Part shown: positions 45,264 to 54,553 of the stretch, piece after piece | How positions within the stretch are numbered: position 1 is the stretch's first letter | Layout: every line of letters starts with the position of its first letter | Assembly: GCF_003611035.1 (NCBI RefSeq) | Contig: NZ_CP030033.1 | Coordinates: forward strand, 4,216,001 to 4,280,000 | DNA: 64,000 bases | Origin: Cryobacterium soli | Lineage (GTDB): Bacteria; Actinomycetota; Actinomycetes; Actinomycetales; Microbacteriaceae | Direction: 5' to 3' | Translations under genes and position numbers: made by a program | The notes under the pieces: generated by a model | What the model saw: the letters and a program-made list of their open reading frames with translations, nothing else | Told to the model about the DNA's origin: nothing | Databases searched by the model: none

Positions 45264-45638
45264 TCAGTGCTCGCGCCAGCGTCCCTCCCGGAACGACACC
45301 GCGGCCTGGCGCACCTCGACCACGGCGTAGAGGGCCGCCGGGCACTTCTCGGCCCAGGCCAGCGCGGCGGCGCGATTCGGCACGTCGATCACAAAACAAC
45401 CGGAGAGCGTCTCGACCGCGTCGAGGTAGGCGCCGTCCCTGACCTCCCGGCTCCCGCCGCGGAGGGTCACCGTGGTGGACTCCGCGGCGGGCCGGAAGAT
45501 GTCCGCCGCAACCAGCGCACCGGACTCCTGGAGCGACGCGGCGTAGGCGTCGAACAACTCGCGGAACGGCGGCAGCTCCTCCTCGGAGACGTCGCCCTCC
45601 CCGCTCTCGGCCTTGATGATGAGCAACGAGAAGCGCAT
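45264..45638 (-). CDS. YciI family protein
   Basis: The 124-residue protein has the YciI/DGPF ferredoxin-like fold pattern: MRFSLLIIKAE start, then EEELPPFRELFDAYAASLQE, and AALAWAEKCPA near the end. Proteins of this type in actinobacteria often stand next to ECF sigma factors, but none is seen here. GGAGAT precedes the ATG. It ends 20 bp from the convergent phosphoribosyltransferase. Confidence 0.8.
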   Translation of the reverse strand: MRFSLLIIKAESGEGDVSEEELPPFRELFDAYAASLQESGALVAADIFRPAAESTTVTLRGGSREVRDGAYLDAVETLSGCFVIDVPNRAAALAWAEKCPAALYAVVEVRQAAVSFREGRWREH

Positions 45639-45684
45639 GAGATCTCCTTCGATCCGAGCAGCGGTCAGGTGGTGCGTGGCGCGG

Positions 45685-46323
45685 TTACAGGTCGAGCGTT
45701 TCGTGCGGTTCGAGAGGGAAGAAAGTGCCGCCGTTCTGCTCGGTGGCGGCCTTGATCCGGGAGTTTGAGAGGTCCTTGCCGCTTCGCGACAGACCCATCT
45801 CATGGGTGGGGAAGCTACGCAGCGGCTTGACCGCGAGCACGTAGTCGATGACCTCGGCGATCTTCAACCATGGTGCACCGGCCGGTACGGCAAGGGTCTT
45901 GACCTTCACACCCTCTGGGATCGTGAACGAGTCTCCCGGGTAGAACAGCTCGTCGTTGACGAGCACGCCCACGTTGTCGATCACCGGTATCGACGAGTGG
46001 ATGACGGCGTGCTTCTCCCCGAAGAACCGGAGCGTGAACGGACCCGCCTCGACGGTGTCGCCGGCGGACACGACAGTCACGGGGATATCGCCGGCGGCTG
46101 CGGCAACGCCGGCGGGGCCGTAGATGGGAACGCCCGGGTTCATGGCTGTCACCCGGTTCAGCTGTTCAGGCGTCCAGTGATCGGCATGCTCGTGCGTGAT
46201 CACCACGGCCGCCGCATTGGCCGTTTCGGTGAGCGCTGTGGTGAACGACCCCGGGTCGATGAACAGCTTCTGCCCGGAGGCTTCGAGGACGAGTGCGGCG
46301 TGCTCCAGTTTGGTCAACTTCAT
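45685..46323 (-). CDS. MBL fold metallo-hydrolase
   Basis: The 212-residue protein has the metallo-beta-lactamase signature THEHADH (H44, H46, D48, H49) and later metal-ligand candidates in FPTHEMGLS and VYPGDSF-like sequence (LFYPGDSFTIP). It resembles the UlaG/YtnP-like branch of unknown substrate. The start has a weak ribosome binding site (CGGAAC). It is upstream of yciI in the same direction with 46 bp between them. Confidence 0.85.
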   Translation of the reverse strand: MKLTKLEHAALVLEASGQKLFIDPGSFTTALTETANAAAVVITHEHADHWTPEQLNRVTAMNPGVPIYGPAGVAAAAGDIPVTVVSAGDTVEAGPFTLRFFGEKHAVIHSSIPVIDNVGVLVNDELFYPGDSFTIPEGVKVKTLAVPAGAPWLKIAEVIDYVLAVKPLRSFPTHEMGLSRSGKDLSNSRIKAATEQNGGTFFPLEPHETLDL

Positions 46324-46465
46324 GTTCCGAGCTAATACCCAAACAGGGGTGTGGACAACGCGCGACACGCGCATCCTGTGAGCACCCGCAGCCCGGTGCA
46401 GCACTCTGTCAGGCCCCGCGGATACGTGCACGTGCGCGGCGCGACGCGCGGACACGCCACTCGAT

Positions 46466-46495
46466 TTGAACTGAGTATCCAGGATGTGGCATACT
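46466..46495 (+). promoter_or_regulatory. promoter of tRNA-Glu
   Basis: TTGAAC (46466-46471) and CATACT (46490-46495) are 18 bp apart and end 17 bp before the mature tRNA. Confidence 0.55.
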
Positions 46496-46512
46496 CGTGA
46501 AGTTGCAAAAAC

Positions 46513-46585
46513 GGCCCCATCGTTTAGCGGCCTAGGACACCGCCCTCTCACGGCGGTAACACCGGTTCGAATCCGGTTGGGGTCA
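46513..46585 (+). tRNA. tRNA-Glu (anticodon CTC)
   Basis: Acceptor GGCCCCA/TGGGGTC, anticodon stem CCGCC/GGCGG with loop CTCTCAC and CTC at 46547-46549, and T arm CCGG/CCGG around TTCGAAT give a standard cloverleaf. A terminator follows. Confidence 0.95.
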
Positions 46586-46590
46586 CAAAC

Positions 46591-46627
46591 GCCCGGTCTC
46601 CTTCTTCGAAGGGGGCCAGGCTTTTTT
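46591..46627 (+). terminator. intrinsic terminator of tRNA-Glu
   Basis: A 14-bp interrupted stem (46591-46604 with 46608-46621) around a short TTC loop is followed by six T residues. Confidence 0.85.
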
Positions 46628-46745
46628 GTATCCGGGAGTGGGACGTTCGGCCCTGTCGTTGCTGAAAAATGGCTGGGAGTCTAGAACTCACAGTCCAGTG
46701 TCAGACGGCACCGGCATCCCGATACAACTCGAAGGACACCATCCC

Positions 46746-47306
46746 ATGGCCAGCACCACCACCCGCGGGGCAGCAGTTACCGCCCCCGCCGCGACGACCG
46801 GCACCACCCTGCTCCAGCGTCGCACCCTCGCGGTGCTGCGACTGGCCACCGGGTTCATCTTCCTGTGGGCCTTCCTCGACAAGACCTTCGGCCTGGGCTT
46901 CTCCACTCCGTCCGAGCGTGCCTGGCTGAACGGTGGAACCCCGGCGCAGGGCTTCCTCAACAGCCCCGGCGTCACCGGACCGCTGCAGCCGTTCTTCGTG
47001 GGCATCGCCAGCCCGCTGGTTGACTTCCTCTTCATGCTCGGCATGATCGCGGTCGGCCTGGCCGTCATGCTCGGCGTGGGCCTGCGCATCAGCGCCGTCG
47101 CCGGCAGCCTCATCATGGTCTTCATGTACCTGGCCGAATGGCCCTTCACGGCCGGCGCCGCCTCCACCAACCCGCTCGTCGACTACCACATCATCTACGC
47201 GCTGGCCCTGATCGTTGTCGCGGTCTTCGCCGCCGGCGACACCTGGGGCTTCGGTAAGACCTGGAAGGCCCTGCCGATCGTGCAGAAGTACACCTGGCTC
47301 GTCTAG
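46746..47306 (+). CDS. DoxX family membrane protein
   Basis: The 186-residue protein has four predicted membrane helices and the DoxX/DoxD-like pattern LRLATGFIFLWAFLDKTFGL near the start. In related families DoxX proteins link quinone or thiol redox to membrane complexes, but a specific role cannot be assigned. AAGGA precedes the ATG at 46746. It is monocistronic, followed by a strong stem-loop. Confidence 0.83.
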   Translation: MASTTTRGAAVTAPAATTGTTLLQRRTLAVLRLATGFIFLWAFLDKTFGLGFSTPSERAWLNGGTPAQGFLNSPGVTGPLQPFFVGIASPLVDFLFMLGMIAVGLAVMLGVGLRISAVAGSLIMVFMYLAEWPFTAGAASTNPLVDYHIIYALALIVVAVFAAGDTWGFGKTWKALPIVQKYTWLV

Positions 47307-47331
47307 GGACCCAGCGATACAGCAGTACCGG

Positions 47332-47355
47332 CCGGCCACCCCACGGGGTGGCCGG
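47332..47355. terminator. bidirectional terminator
   Basis: CCGGCCACCCC and GGGGTGGCCGG form an 11-bp perfect stem with a tight two-base-plus loop between convergent doxX and the 2TM gene. Confidence 0.7.
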
Positions 47356-47376
47356 TTCTGTCGTCCCGGCCGGCGG

Positions 47377-47670
47377 TCAGTTCGGCCCGCCGCGCGGGTT
47401 CGATCGGGTGATGCGGGCCACCTCGTTGTCGATGTCCTCTTCAGTGATGAATCTTCGATTGGGGCCGTAAGCGTCCAAACCGATGAAGAAGGCGGCGATA
47501 CCCATGCCGCCGATCGGGAAGATGGGCCAGAAGTAGGCACCGGGGGTGGCTAGAAGCCAGATGGCGACGACGATGATCGAGACGCCCAGCCATACGCCGC
47601 AATAGTTCCAGAAGTCGCGGCGCGCCTTGAGCCGCCTGGTTGCGAATTGCCGCAATTCGTCACTGTTCAT
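47377..47670 (-). CDS. 2TM domain-containing hypothetical protein
   Basis: The 97-residue protein has two membrane helices (WLGVSIIVVAIWLLAT and FWPIFPIGGMGIAAFFIGL) preceded by a basic, amphipathic stretch (TRRLKARRDFWNY), the pattern of the small 2TM domain family sometimes fused to histidine kinases. Function is unknown. Confidence 0.65.
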   Translation of the reverse strand: MNSDELRQFATRRLKARRDFWNYCGVWLGVSIIVVAIWLLATPGAYFWPIFPIGGMGIAAFFIGLDAYGPNRRFITEEDIDNEVARITRSNPRGGPN

Positions 47671-47766
47671 GCCCAGACACTATCGCCGGTCCCAGAGCCC
47701 GGCCATCCCTCGACCGGTTGACAGCCGGGACGAGCCGGTGTGGGCGCACGCGGGTAAGATCGGAGG

Positions 47767-47893
47767 GTCGAAGGGGAGTATCCCTGTGGGCTCCCTTCGG
47801 GCGGGCCCTATGCCGTGGTCGTCAACACGGACCGCTCTGAGCTGGTCCCGGCCGCGGTGGTACCGGGCATCCGGTACGGGAGAGACTTTCGGG
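47767..47893 (+). promoter_or_regulatory. yybP-ykoY manganese riboswitch
   Basis: The conserved elements GGGGAGTA (47773-47780) and AGAGACTTTCG (47881-47891) of the yybP-ykoY motif are present, closed by a P1-like CGAAGG/CTTTCG stem. The RNA precedes a TerC-family gene, a standard target. Between riboswitch and start, GAAAG-GCCC-CTTTC (47925-47938) can fold over the ribosome binding site, so translational control by Mn2+ is likely. Confidence 0.75.
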
Positions 47894-47940
47894 TTATCGC
47901 TGGCTCCAGCACCCGCCGCATTCTGAAAGGCCCCTTTCTC

Positions 47941-48966
47941 GTGAATCTTGAGCTGCCCATCGTGTTCGAGGTGGCCTCGCTGGTCATCCTGACGCTGATC
48001 CTCGTCGCCGACCTACTGATCGTCTACAAGCGCCCACACGTGCCGTCGGTGCGCGAGGCGACCCTCTGGGTGGTGTTCTACGTCGGCCTGGCGCTGATCT
48101 TCGCGCTCTTGATGCTCATCTTCGGCGGCGGCGAACATGCCGGGCAGTTCCTGGCCGGCTGGCTCACCGAGTACAGCCTGTCGATCGACAACCTGTTCGT
48201 TTTCGTCATCATCATGGCGAGATTCTCCGTGCCGCGGAAGTACCAGCAGGAAGTGTTGATGGTGGGCATCATCATCGCCCTCGTGCTGCGCGGCATCTTC
48301 ATCCTGCTCGGCGCCCAGCTGATCGAGAACTTCAGCTGGATCTTCTACATCTTCGGCGCCTTCCTGCTGTACACGGCGATCCACCAGGCCTTCGCCAAGG
48401 AAGGCGGCGATGACGACGCCGAGAACGGCCTGGTGCGCTACCTGCGTCGCCACATCCGCATCTCGCCCAGCTTCGACGGCTCGAAGATCCGCACCACCAT
48501 CGACGGCCGCAAGCTCTTCACCCCGATGCTGATCGTCTTGATCGCGATCGGCACCACGGATCTGATCTTCGCCCTCGACTCGATCCCGGCGATCTTCGGC
48601 ATCACCCAGAGCCCGTTCATCGTCTTCACGGCCAACGTCTTCGCCTTGATGGGCCTGCGTCAGCTGTACTTCCTGCTCGGCGGCCTGCTCGAACGCCTCG
48701 AGTACCTCAAGTACGGCATCGCCTTCATCCTGTTCTTCATCGGCGTCAAACTCGTCTTCCACGCCCTGCACACCAATGAGGTGCCGTTCCTCAATGGTGG
48801 CGAGGGCTTCGAGTGGGCGCCGGAGATCGACACCTGGACCTCGCTCGCCGTCATCATCGTGTCGATGGCCGTGGCCACGATCGCCAGTCTCATGAAGACC
48901 CGGCGGGACGCGCGCCGAGCCGGCGCGAGTGTCAGCCAAGAACTGGGCGGGCCGACCGGCCAGTGA
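47941..48966 (+). CDS. TerC family integral membrane protein (metal exporter-like)
   Basis: The 341-residue protein has about eight membrane helices and the acidic family motifs EYSLSIDNLFVF and FALDSIPAIFGI that bind metal in TerC/Alx proteins. It probably exports manganese. The GTG at 47941 was chosen because it follows the riboswitch and RBS hairpin; in-frame codons upstream run through the riboswitch. The C-terminal tail is basic. Confidence 0.9.
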   Translation: MNLELPIVFEVASLVILTLILVADLLIVYKRPHVPSVREATLWVVFYVGLALIFALLMLIFGGGEHAGQFLAGWLTEYSLSIDNLFVFVIIMARFSVPRKYQQEVLMVGIIIALVLRGIFILLGAQLIENFSWIFYIFGAFLLYTAIHQAFAKEGGDDDAENGLVRYLRRHIRISPSFDGSKIRTTIDGRKLFTPMLIVLIAIGTTDLIFALDSIPAIFGITQSPFIVFTANVFALMGLRQLYFLLGGLLERLEYLKYGIAFILFFIGVKLVFHALHTNEVPFLNGGEGFEWAPEIDTWTSLAVIIVSMAVATIASLMKTRRDARRAGASVSQELGGPTGQ

Positions 48967-49109
48967 GCGCGGGCCGAGCGCCGCGGCCGGGAATCTCCCG
49001 GTCAGCGCGCGTCTGATCCGACCGATGGTATTGGTACGGTGGTAGCTCCACTTCCCCCGGACGGGGTGGAGCGCTCGCTCGGAGCAAGGACGCGATTCGT
49101 GGAGTGCAC

Positions 49110-49991
49110 ATGGCGGTGAATGGCGAGAGTGCGATCACTCTCGGGGACTCGAGTGTGCAGTTCAGCTTCAGCGCCGGCAGTGATGTCGGCCGCGTGCGCA
49201 AAGTGAACGAGGACAGCTACCTGGCCCAGTCGCCGGTCTTCTTCGTCGCAGACGGCATGGGCGGCCACGCCCACGGAGACGCCGCCAGCCAAACCGTCAT
49301 CCGGGTCTTCGTCGAACACATCGAACAGGACATCCCCTCCACTCCCGAACGTATCCTGGACGCCATCCACTCCTCGAACGACGCCGTTCGTGACCTCAGT
49401 TCGGCCGACGACTTCGGCACCGCCGTCAGCGGCACCACCCTGGCCGGCGTGGCCTTCGTGGACGCCGGTGACGATGTCGGTTTCCACTGGATGGCGTTCA
49501 ACATCGGCGACTCCCGTATCTACACCTGGGACGGTCGCACCCTCGAGCAGCTCAGCGTCGACCACTCGGCCGTGCAGGAGATGGTCGACGCCGGCCTGAT
49601 CAAGGCGACGGACGCCGAGAAGCATCCGGACCGTAACGTCATCACCCGTGCCATCGGCGCCGACGAATTCGTCGACGCTGACGTCTGGCTGCTGCCGGCG
49701 ACCGGACGCCACAGCTTCCTGATCTGCTCCGACGGCCTCACCAAGGAATTGAGCGTGGCGGAGATCGCCGCGCTCCTGGCCTCGCACACCGTGCCGGAAG
49801 ACCTCGGTTCGCTGGCCGACGTGCTCGTCGCGGCTGCTCTGGCCAAGGGCGGCCGGGACAACGTCACCGTGGTGATCGTGGAATCCACCTGGGGCGACCC
49901 CGGTCCGGACTCCGGGGTCACCCGGGAGCGTTCGAGCGGTCTGCACGAGCACCTCGAAGACACGCGCCCACGCGACGCGAATCCGCAGTAG
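49110..49991 (+). CDS. PP2C-family serine/threonine phosphatase
   Basis: The 293-residue phosphatase has the PP2C metal-binding motifs: VRKVNEDSYL, ADGMGGH, SGTTLAGVAF, ICSDGLT and GGRDNVTVV. GGAG is 5 bp before the ATG; GTG 49104 is an alternative. It opens a five-gene plus-strand set (phosphatase, FHA, kinase, FHA/HTH, giant surface protein) and is the expected antagonist of the kinase. Confidence 0.9.
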   Translation: MAVNGESAITLGDSSVQFSFSAGSDVGRVRKVNEDSYLAQSPVFFVADGMGGHAHGDAASQTVIRVFVEHIEQDIPSTPERILDAIHSSNDAVRDLSSADDFGTAVSGTTLAGVAFVDAGDDVGFHWMAFNIGDSRIYTWDGRTLEQLSVDHSAVQEMVDAGLIKATDAEKHPDRNVITRAIGADEFVDADVWLLPATGRHSFLICSDGLTKELSVAEIAALLASHTVPEDLGSLADVLVAAALAKGGRDNVTVVIVESTWGDPGPDSGVTRERSSGLHEHLEDTRPRDANPQ

Positions 49992-50009
49992 GCAGGAACA
50001 GGAAAGGCT

Positions 50010-51425
50010 ATGGGGGGATCTGTGCTTTCGTACGACGACGATGATTCGGGCGGCTGGCTGGCCGCGGCGACGGGGGATCGCGTGGTGCTGCTGCCGGCCG
50101 ACGTGCTCGCTGCCCTGCGCATCTGGGCGGGTCTCACCGCGGAGGGATCCGGCGACGCCGGCGCCCGCACGGTCTTGGACGAGCTCACCTCCGGCGGACT
50201 CTCCCGCACCCCGCCGTTCGCCCTGCTCGCATGGGAGCAGACTGTACCGGCCACGGTGCGCGTGTTCGTGCGCGGTGACATCGTCGTGGTCCTACAGACC
50301 CCGGGCGGGGAGGTCTCCATCGGCGGGCTGGGAATCTCCACCTGGGTGGAACGGTCCGTCGCCGACGTTTCCAGCGCGTCGGTCACGGCGACCCCGCTGA
50401 CCGAGGCGGGAAACGGCACGGCTGCCGACGACCAGGCCCCTCTGCCGCTCGCCGCTGGGCTTCCGCTGGTGGCGGGCCTGGTGCGCACCCGGCGTCTGCG
50501 CCTGGCCGTCGACGCGGCCTCCCCGATGACGGCCTCCGCGGCGGCCTCGGCGGCCGCCGTGCCGCCGCCCGCCCGCATCGTGCTGCCGCCCGCGGTTCTC
50601 GGCTCCGCGGCCACGGTTCCGGTGGGCCCGACCGACGCGGCCGCCCCCGCCCCCGCCCCGGTGACGGCTCCGGCACCCCTGCCTGTCCCGCGGAGCGACA
50701 TCGCCGAGCCCGCCAGCGAACAGACCATCACCGACATCGTGTCCGTGGACCCTGGTGCTGCCGTCTCGGCTCCCGCGGACTCCGCTCCGGGCCGCGCGGG
50801 CGGGGCGCCCGGCGCCGATTCTGCCGCCGACCTCGGCGGCTATGACCATTTGTTCGGCGCCACGGTCATGCGCGGTGTCGAACAGGCCGCTGTGCGACCC
50901 GATAGCGAGACGAGCGACGACGCCGGTCCCGCAGCCGGGCCGGGCGCCGCCCCGGCGCGCACACAGCCCGACGCTGACGAGGAACTGGCGGGAGACCACG
51001 ACGGTCACACCGTCATGAGCGGAGACCTGCAGAAGCTACGCGGCTCCCGGCGCCGCCCGGAGGCAGCCCCCGCCGCCGCAGAGTCCCCGAGGCTCTACCT
51101 TGTGCTGCCCAGCGGTGTGCGGGAACCACTGAGCCAGCCGATCCGCATCGGCCGGGCACCCAGCGTCAGCCAGATGTCCGGCGGACTCGTGCCCCGCCTC
51201 GTCAGCCTGGGCGGCGCCGACCAGGACGTCTCCCGCAACCACGTGCACTTCACCGTCGAAGGCGACACCGTCGTCGTGACCGACCTTCACTCCCGCAACG
51301 GCACCCTCGTGGCGCTGCCCGGAAAACCGCCGCAGAAACTCCGGCAGGGTGAACCCACCGCGGTCATCGTGGGAACCGTCGTCGACCTCGGCAGCGGCAT
51401 CACCATCACGGTCGGGCAGGAGTGA
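50010..51425 (+). CDS. FHA domain-containing protein
   Basis: The 471-residue protein ends in an FHA phosphothreonine-binding domain (about residues 375-471) with IRIGRAPS, DQDVSRNHVHF and LHSRNGTLV. The first 150 residues resemble no named domain, and the middle is a long Ala/Pro-rich linker. It starts 18 bp after the phosphatase and its stop overlaps the kinase start (TGATG). It is probably a phospho-dependent scaffold or substrate of that kinase. Confidence 0.85.
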   Translation: MGGSVLSYDDDDSGGWLAAATGDRVVLLPADVLAALRIWAGLTAEGSGDAGARTVLDELTSGGLSRTPPFALLAWEQTVPATVRVFVRGDIVVVLQTPGGEVSIGGLGISTWVERSVADVSSASVTATPLTEAGNGTAADDQAPLPLAAGLPLVAGLVRTRRLRLAVDAASPMTASAAASAAAVPPPARIVLPPAVLGSAATVPVGPTDAAAPAPAPVTAPAPLPVPRSDIAEPASEQTITDIVSVDPGAAVSAPADSAPGRAGGAPGADSAADLGGYDHLFGATVMRGVEQAAVRPDSETSDDAGPAAGPGAAPARTQPDADEELAGDHDGHTVMSGDLQKLRGSRRRPEAAPAAAESPRLYLVLPSGVREPLSQPIRIGRAPSVSQMSGGLVPRLVSLGGADQDVSRNHVHFTVEGDTVVVTDLHSRNGTLVALPGKPPQKLRQGEPTAVIVGTVVDLGSGITITVGQE

Positions 51426-53095
51426 TGCGCCGCGCCCCCTCCGTCGCCCCCGAGCTGCCCGGCTACGAGTTCGTCTCGGTCCTCGGTTCCGGCGGGTTCT
51501 CCGACGTCTTCCTCTACCAGCAGCGCCTGCCGCGACGCAGGGTCGCGGTGAAGGTGCTGCTCACCGAACAGCTCAACCCCTCCACACAGGCCCAGTTCGT
51601 CGACGAGGCCAACCTCATGGCGCAGCTGTCGACGCATCCGTATATCGTCACGATCTATCACGCCGACGTCGCCGGTGACGGCCGGCCGTACTTCGTCATG
51701 GAGCACTGCTCGGGCCCGAGCATGGCCGAACGATACAAGCGGGAACGATTCCCTGTCGACGACGCCCTGCGCACGGGCGTGCGCCTGGCCGGCGCCGTCG
51801 CCACCGCGCACGCGGCCGGAATCCTGCACCGCGACATCAAACCGGCCAATGTGCTCACCAACGACTTCGGCTGGCCCGCGCTGACCGACTTCGGTATCTC
51901 GTCGAGCCTGGACGACGAACTGCCCGTGCACACCGTCACCGGCGGGAACCTCCCGACCGGCGCCGAGGCCACCGGAACCGGGGAAAGCCAGTCGGTGGGC
52001 ATGAGCGTGCCATGGTCGCCGCCGGAGATGTTCGAGGACGACCCGCGCCCCGACGTGCGCAGCGACGTGTTCTCTCTGGCCGCCACCATCCACACCCTGC
52101 TGGCCGGGCAGACGCCGTTCGAGATCCGCGGCCGGTCCAACGGCACGCTCGACCTGATCGGACGCATCGAACGCGGCGCCATCACGCCCATCGGCCGGGA
52201 CGACGTGCCCAGCTCGCTGGTCGCCGTGTTGGCCAAGGCCATGGCCAGCCGCCGGGACGACCGGTTCGCCACCGCCGTGGACTTCGCCCGTGCCCTGCAG
52301 CGGGTGGAACTCGAACTCGGCTACGCGCCCACCGGCATCGACATCCCCACCATCGCCGGACCCCAGCATTCCCGACCGGATGCGCCCGCCGGCGACGACG
52401 AGACCCGGGCCCGGTCGGTCGTCTCCATCTCCGCCCAGGCGCCCGCAGCGCCGCCCGTACGTCCGGTGGCTCCGCCTGCCCCGGCGACCGCGCCGCCCGC
52501 GGCAGTCGAACCCGACCGGGCCGACGCCACCCGTCTCCGCGGCGCCCGGGTCATCGAACCGGTACGCGAACGCACCGTCGTGCGCCCGCGCGGGTCCCGG
52601 CCGGCGCCCGCCCCCGTGACGACTCCCGTCGCACCCGTCGAGGAGGCCATCCAGCCGCCCACCGACCCCCCGGCCCGGCGGCGACCGCTCATACTGATCG
52701 GATCCATCGTCGTCGGCATCCTCCTGATCGGAGGCGTGGCCACGGCCGTCACCCTCACCGGCGCCGACGGGTCCGCGCTGACCCCCACCCAGTCCGCCGC
52801 GCCCGCGAAACCCGCCGGCATCAACGCCGTCGCGGGCGTCCCCGCCCCGGTCCTGGACGATACCGCCACCTCGGAGGACGGCACCCAGGTGACCTTCACG
52901 GTGAGCAACCCCAGCCCGCAGAAGGGCGATGTCTTCCGGTGGGCCCGAGCCGAGAACCCGGACCAGCCCACGCTGAGCAAGACCGCGGACATCACCGTCG
53001 AGGGCATCGTGCCCGGATCGACGGTGTGCGTGGACATCTACCTGCAGCGCGCCGACGGCAAGATCTCGGAGGCGAATCGTGCCTGCAACCGGTGA
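51425..53095 (+). CDS. transmembrane serine/threonine protein kinase
   Basis: The 556-residue Hanks-type kinase has the Gly loop LGSGGFSDVF, K43 (VAVKV), E61 in the C helix, HRD with D137 (HRDIKPANVL) and D155 of DFG. A Pro/Ala-rich juxtamembrane stretch follows, then one membrane helix (422-444) and a ~110-residue extracellular beta-rich domain resembling a fibronectin or Ig module. GTG 51422 is an alternative start. The topology, cytoplasmic kinase and external sensor, suits control of the downstream surface proteins. Confidence 0.92.
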   Translation: MRRAPSVAPELPGYEFVSVLGSGGFSDVFLYQQRLPRRRVAVKVLLTEQLNPSTQAQFVDEANLMAQLSTHPYIVTIYHADVAGDGRPYFVMEHCSGPSMAERYKRERFPVDDALRTGVRLAGAVATAHAAGILHRDIKPANVLTNDFGWPALTDFGISSSLDDELPVHTVTGGNLPTGAEATGTGESQSVGMSVPWSPPEMFEDDPRPDVRSDVFSLAATIHTLLAGQTPFEIRGRSNGTLDLIGRIERGAITPIGRDDVPSSLVAVLAKAMASRRDDRFATAVDFARALQRVELELGYAPTGIDIPTIAGPQHSRPDAPAGDDETRARSVVSISAQAPAAPPVRPVAPPAPATAPPAAVEPDRADATRLRGARVIEPVRERTVVRPRGSRPAPAPVTTPVAPVEEAIQPPTDPPARRRPLILIGSIVVGILLIGGVATAVTLTGADGSALTPTQSAAPAKPAGINAVAGVPAPVLDDTATSEDGTQVTFTVSNPSPQKGDVFRWARAENPDQPTLSKTADITVEGIVPGSTVCVDIYLQRADGKISEANRACNR

Positions 53096-53888
53096 GACCG
53101 TGGTGGTGAAACCGCTGCGTGTGGAATTCTGCGGCGAGTGGTACTCCGTCGACTCCGGCGCACCGTTCTCCATCGGCCGGGAATCCGATCTGACCATCGA
53201 CGACAACCCGTATCTGCACCGCACGTTCCTCCGGCTCTACGAGGACTTCGGGCTGTGGTGGATCGCCAACGTGGGGAACCTGCTCTCGGCCACCGTCTCG
53301 GACAGCACCGGGACCGTGCAGGCGTGGCTGGCTCCGGGCGCCAAACTGCCCATCGTGTTCCAGACCATGCACGTCATGTTCAGCGCCGGGTCCTCCACCT
53401 ACGACTTCACCATCCACGCCGAGGACGACTTCTACAACACCTCACTGTCGGCCTCCCACGAGGGAGGAACCACCACCATCCTGCCGGTGACCCTCACCAC
53501 CAGCCAGCGCCTGCTCATCGTGGCCCTTTCCGAGAGTATCCTCACCCAGGCCGTCCCCGGCCGGGGTGCCATCCCCAGCTCGGCCGAAGCCGCCGCCCGG
53601 CTCGGCTGGAGCATGACGACCTTCAACCGCAAGCTCGACAACGTGTGCAGCAAGCTCGACAAACTCGGCGTGGCCGGTCTGCGCGGCGGCGCCGGTCACC
53701 TCGCCACCAACCGGCGCGCGCGCCTGGTGGAGTACGCGGTGGCGACGCGGCTGGTGAGCCTGGACGACGTCGTGCTCCTCGACCGCGCCGCAGAGGAATC
53801 CAGGCTGTCGGCGTCCGGCGCACCGGTCGGAACCGACGCGAACAACACCGATGCGGGCAGCGCCGTCGATGGGGAGCAGTCCCCATAG
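53079..53888 (+). CDS. FHA domain protein with C-terminal helix-turn-helix
   Basis: The 269-residue protein starts with an FHA-like domain (FSIGRESDLTIDDNPYLHR, about residues 28-110) that has G33-R34 and a conserved asparagine pair but a histidine-arginine in place of the usual SRxH. The second half (about 135-205) is a predicted winged helix with SSAEAAARLGWSMTTFNRKL. GTG 53079 overlaps the kinase. It could link kinase signalling to transcription of the giant genes that follow. Confidence 0.75.
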   Translation: MPATGETVVVKPLRVEFCGEWYSVDSGAPFSIGRESDLTIDDNPYLHRTFLRLYEDFGLWWIANVGNLLSATVSDSTGTVQAWLAPGAKLPIVFQTMHVMFSAGSSTYDFTIHAEDDFYNTSLSASHEGGTTTILPVTLTTSQRLLIVALSESILTQAVPGRGAIPSSAEAAARLGWSMTTFNRKLDNVCSKLDKLGVAGLRGGAGHLATNRRARLVEYAVATRLVSLDDVVLLDRAAEESRLSASGAPVGTDANNTDAGSAVDGEQSP

Positions 53889-53891
53889 GAG

Positions 53892-53927
53892 TGGCACCCG
53901 TTCGCGTGCTAGCGTGAAGCCGGTCAG
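53892..53927 (+). promoter_or_regulatory. conserved upstream block of giant gene 1
   Basis: TGGCACCCG, GCGTGCTAGCGT and AGCCGGTCAGG occur here and, nearly unchanged, upstream of the second giant gene (59443-59480). The shared block about 100-150 bp before each start is probably the promoter. TAGCGT could be a -10 element, but no matching -35 at normal spacing is evident. Confidence 0.5.
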
Positions 53928-54026
53928 GAGCCTGTGCTGAACGTCCCGCGGCAGCGGATGACGGGCACGGGTCCTGCGGCCGGGCCTCGGTTACAAGCGG
54001 ACCGGCAACACACGAGGGGATAACGG

Positions 54027-54553
54027 GTGGGGACCCTCAGTTCGTGGTTGCGTGGTCGGCGGATGTCGGCGTCTGTGGTGGTGTTGTCGGTGTTGGCGGG
54101 TGTGCCGTTGACGTTTGCGGTGTTGCACGAGGGTTTTCCGGTGACGGATGTGGATCTTGCGGCGCGGGATGTCTGGGTGACCAACGGTAAGCAGCTTCTG
54201 GCGGGTCGGTTGAACCGGCAGATCGAGGAGTTGAACGGCTCGGTCAATGCGGCCTCGAGTGCGTTCGATGTGTTGCAGGATGGCGATGATGTTTTCCTCG
54301 TCGATGAGAGTGTGGGGTCGATCGAGCGGATCGATCCGGCGTTCACGACGTTGGGTGAGCGGGTGGATGTGGCGCCTGGGTCCGAGATGGTCTATGGCGG
54401 TGATTCGATCGCGGTGATGGCGCCGTCTGGTGATGTGTGGGTGATCAATGCGGCGGGTGAGTTGAGCTTCGACCCGAAGGCCACCGATCCGGTGCTCAGC
54501 CTGGGTAAGGGCGGCCACATCGCCGTGTCGCCCGACGGTGTCGTCTTCGGCGC
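54027..54553. repeat. near-identical block A of the giant gene pair
   Basis: Matches 59593-60119 with only a handful of differences seen on reading (for example CTTCTG/TTGTTG near 54198 and one T/C near 54403). The sequence just after diverges abruptly. Confidence 0.8.
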
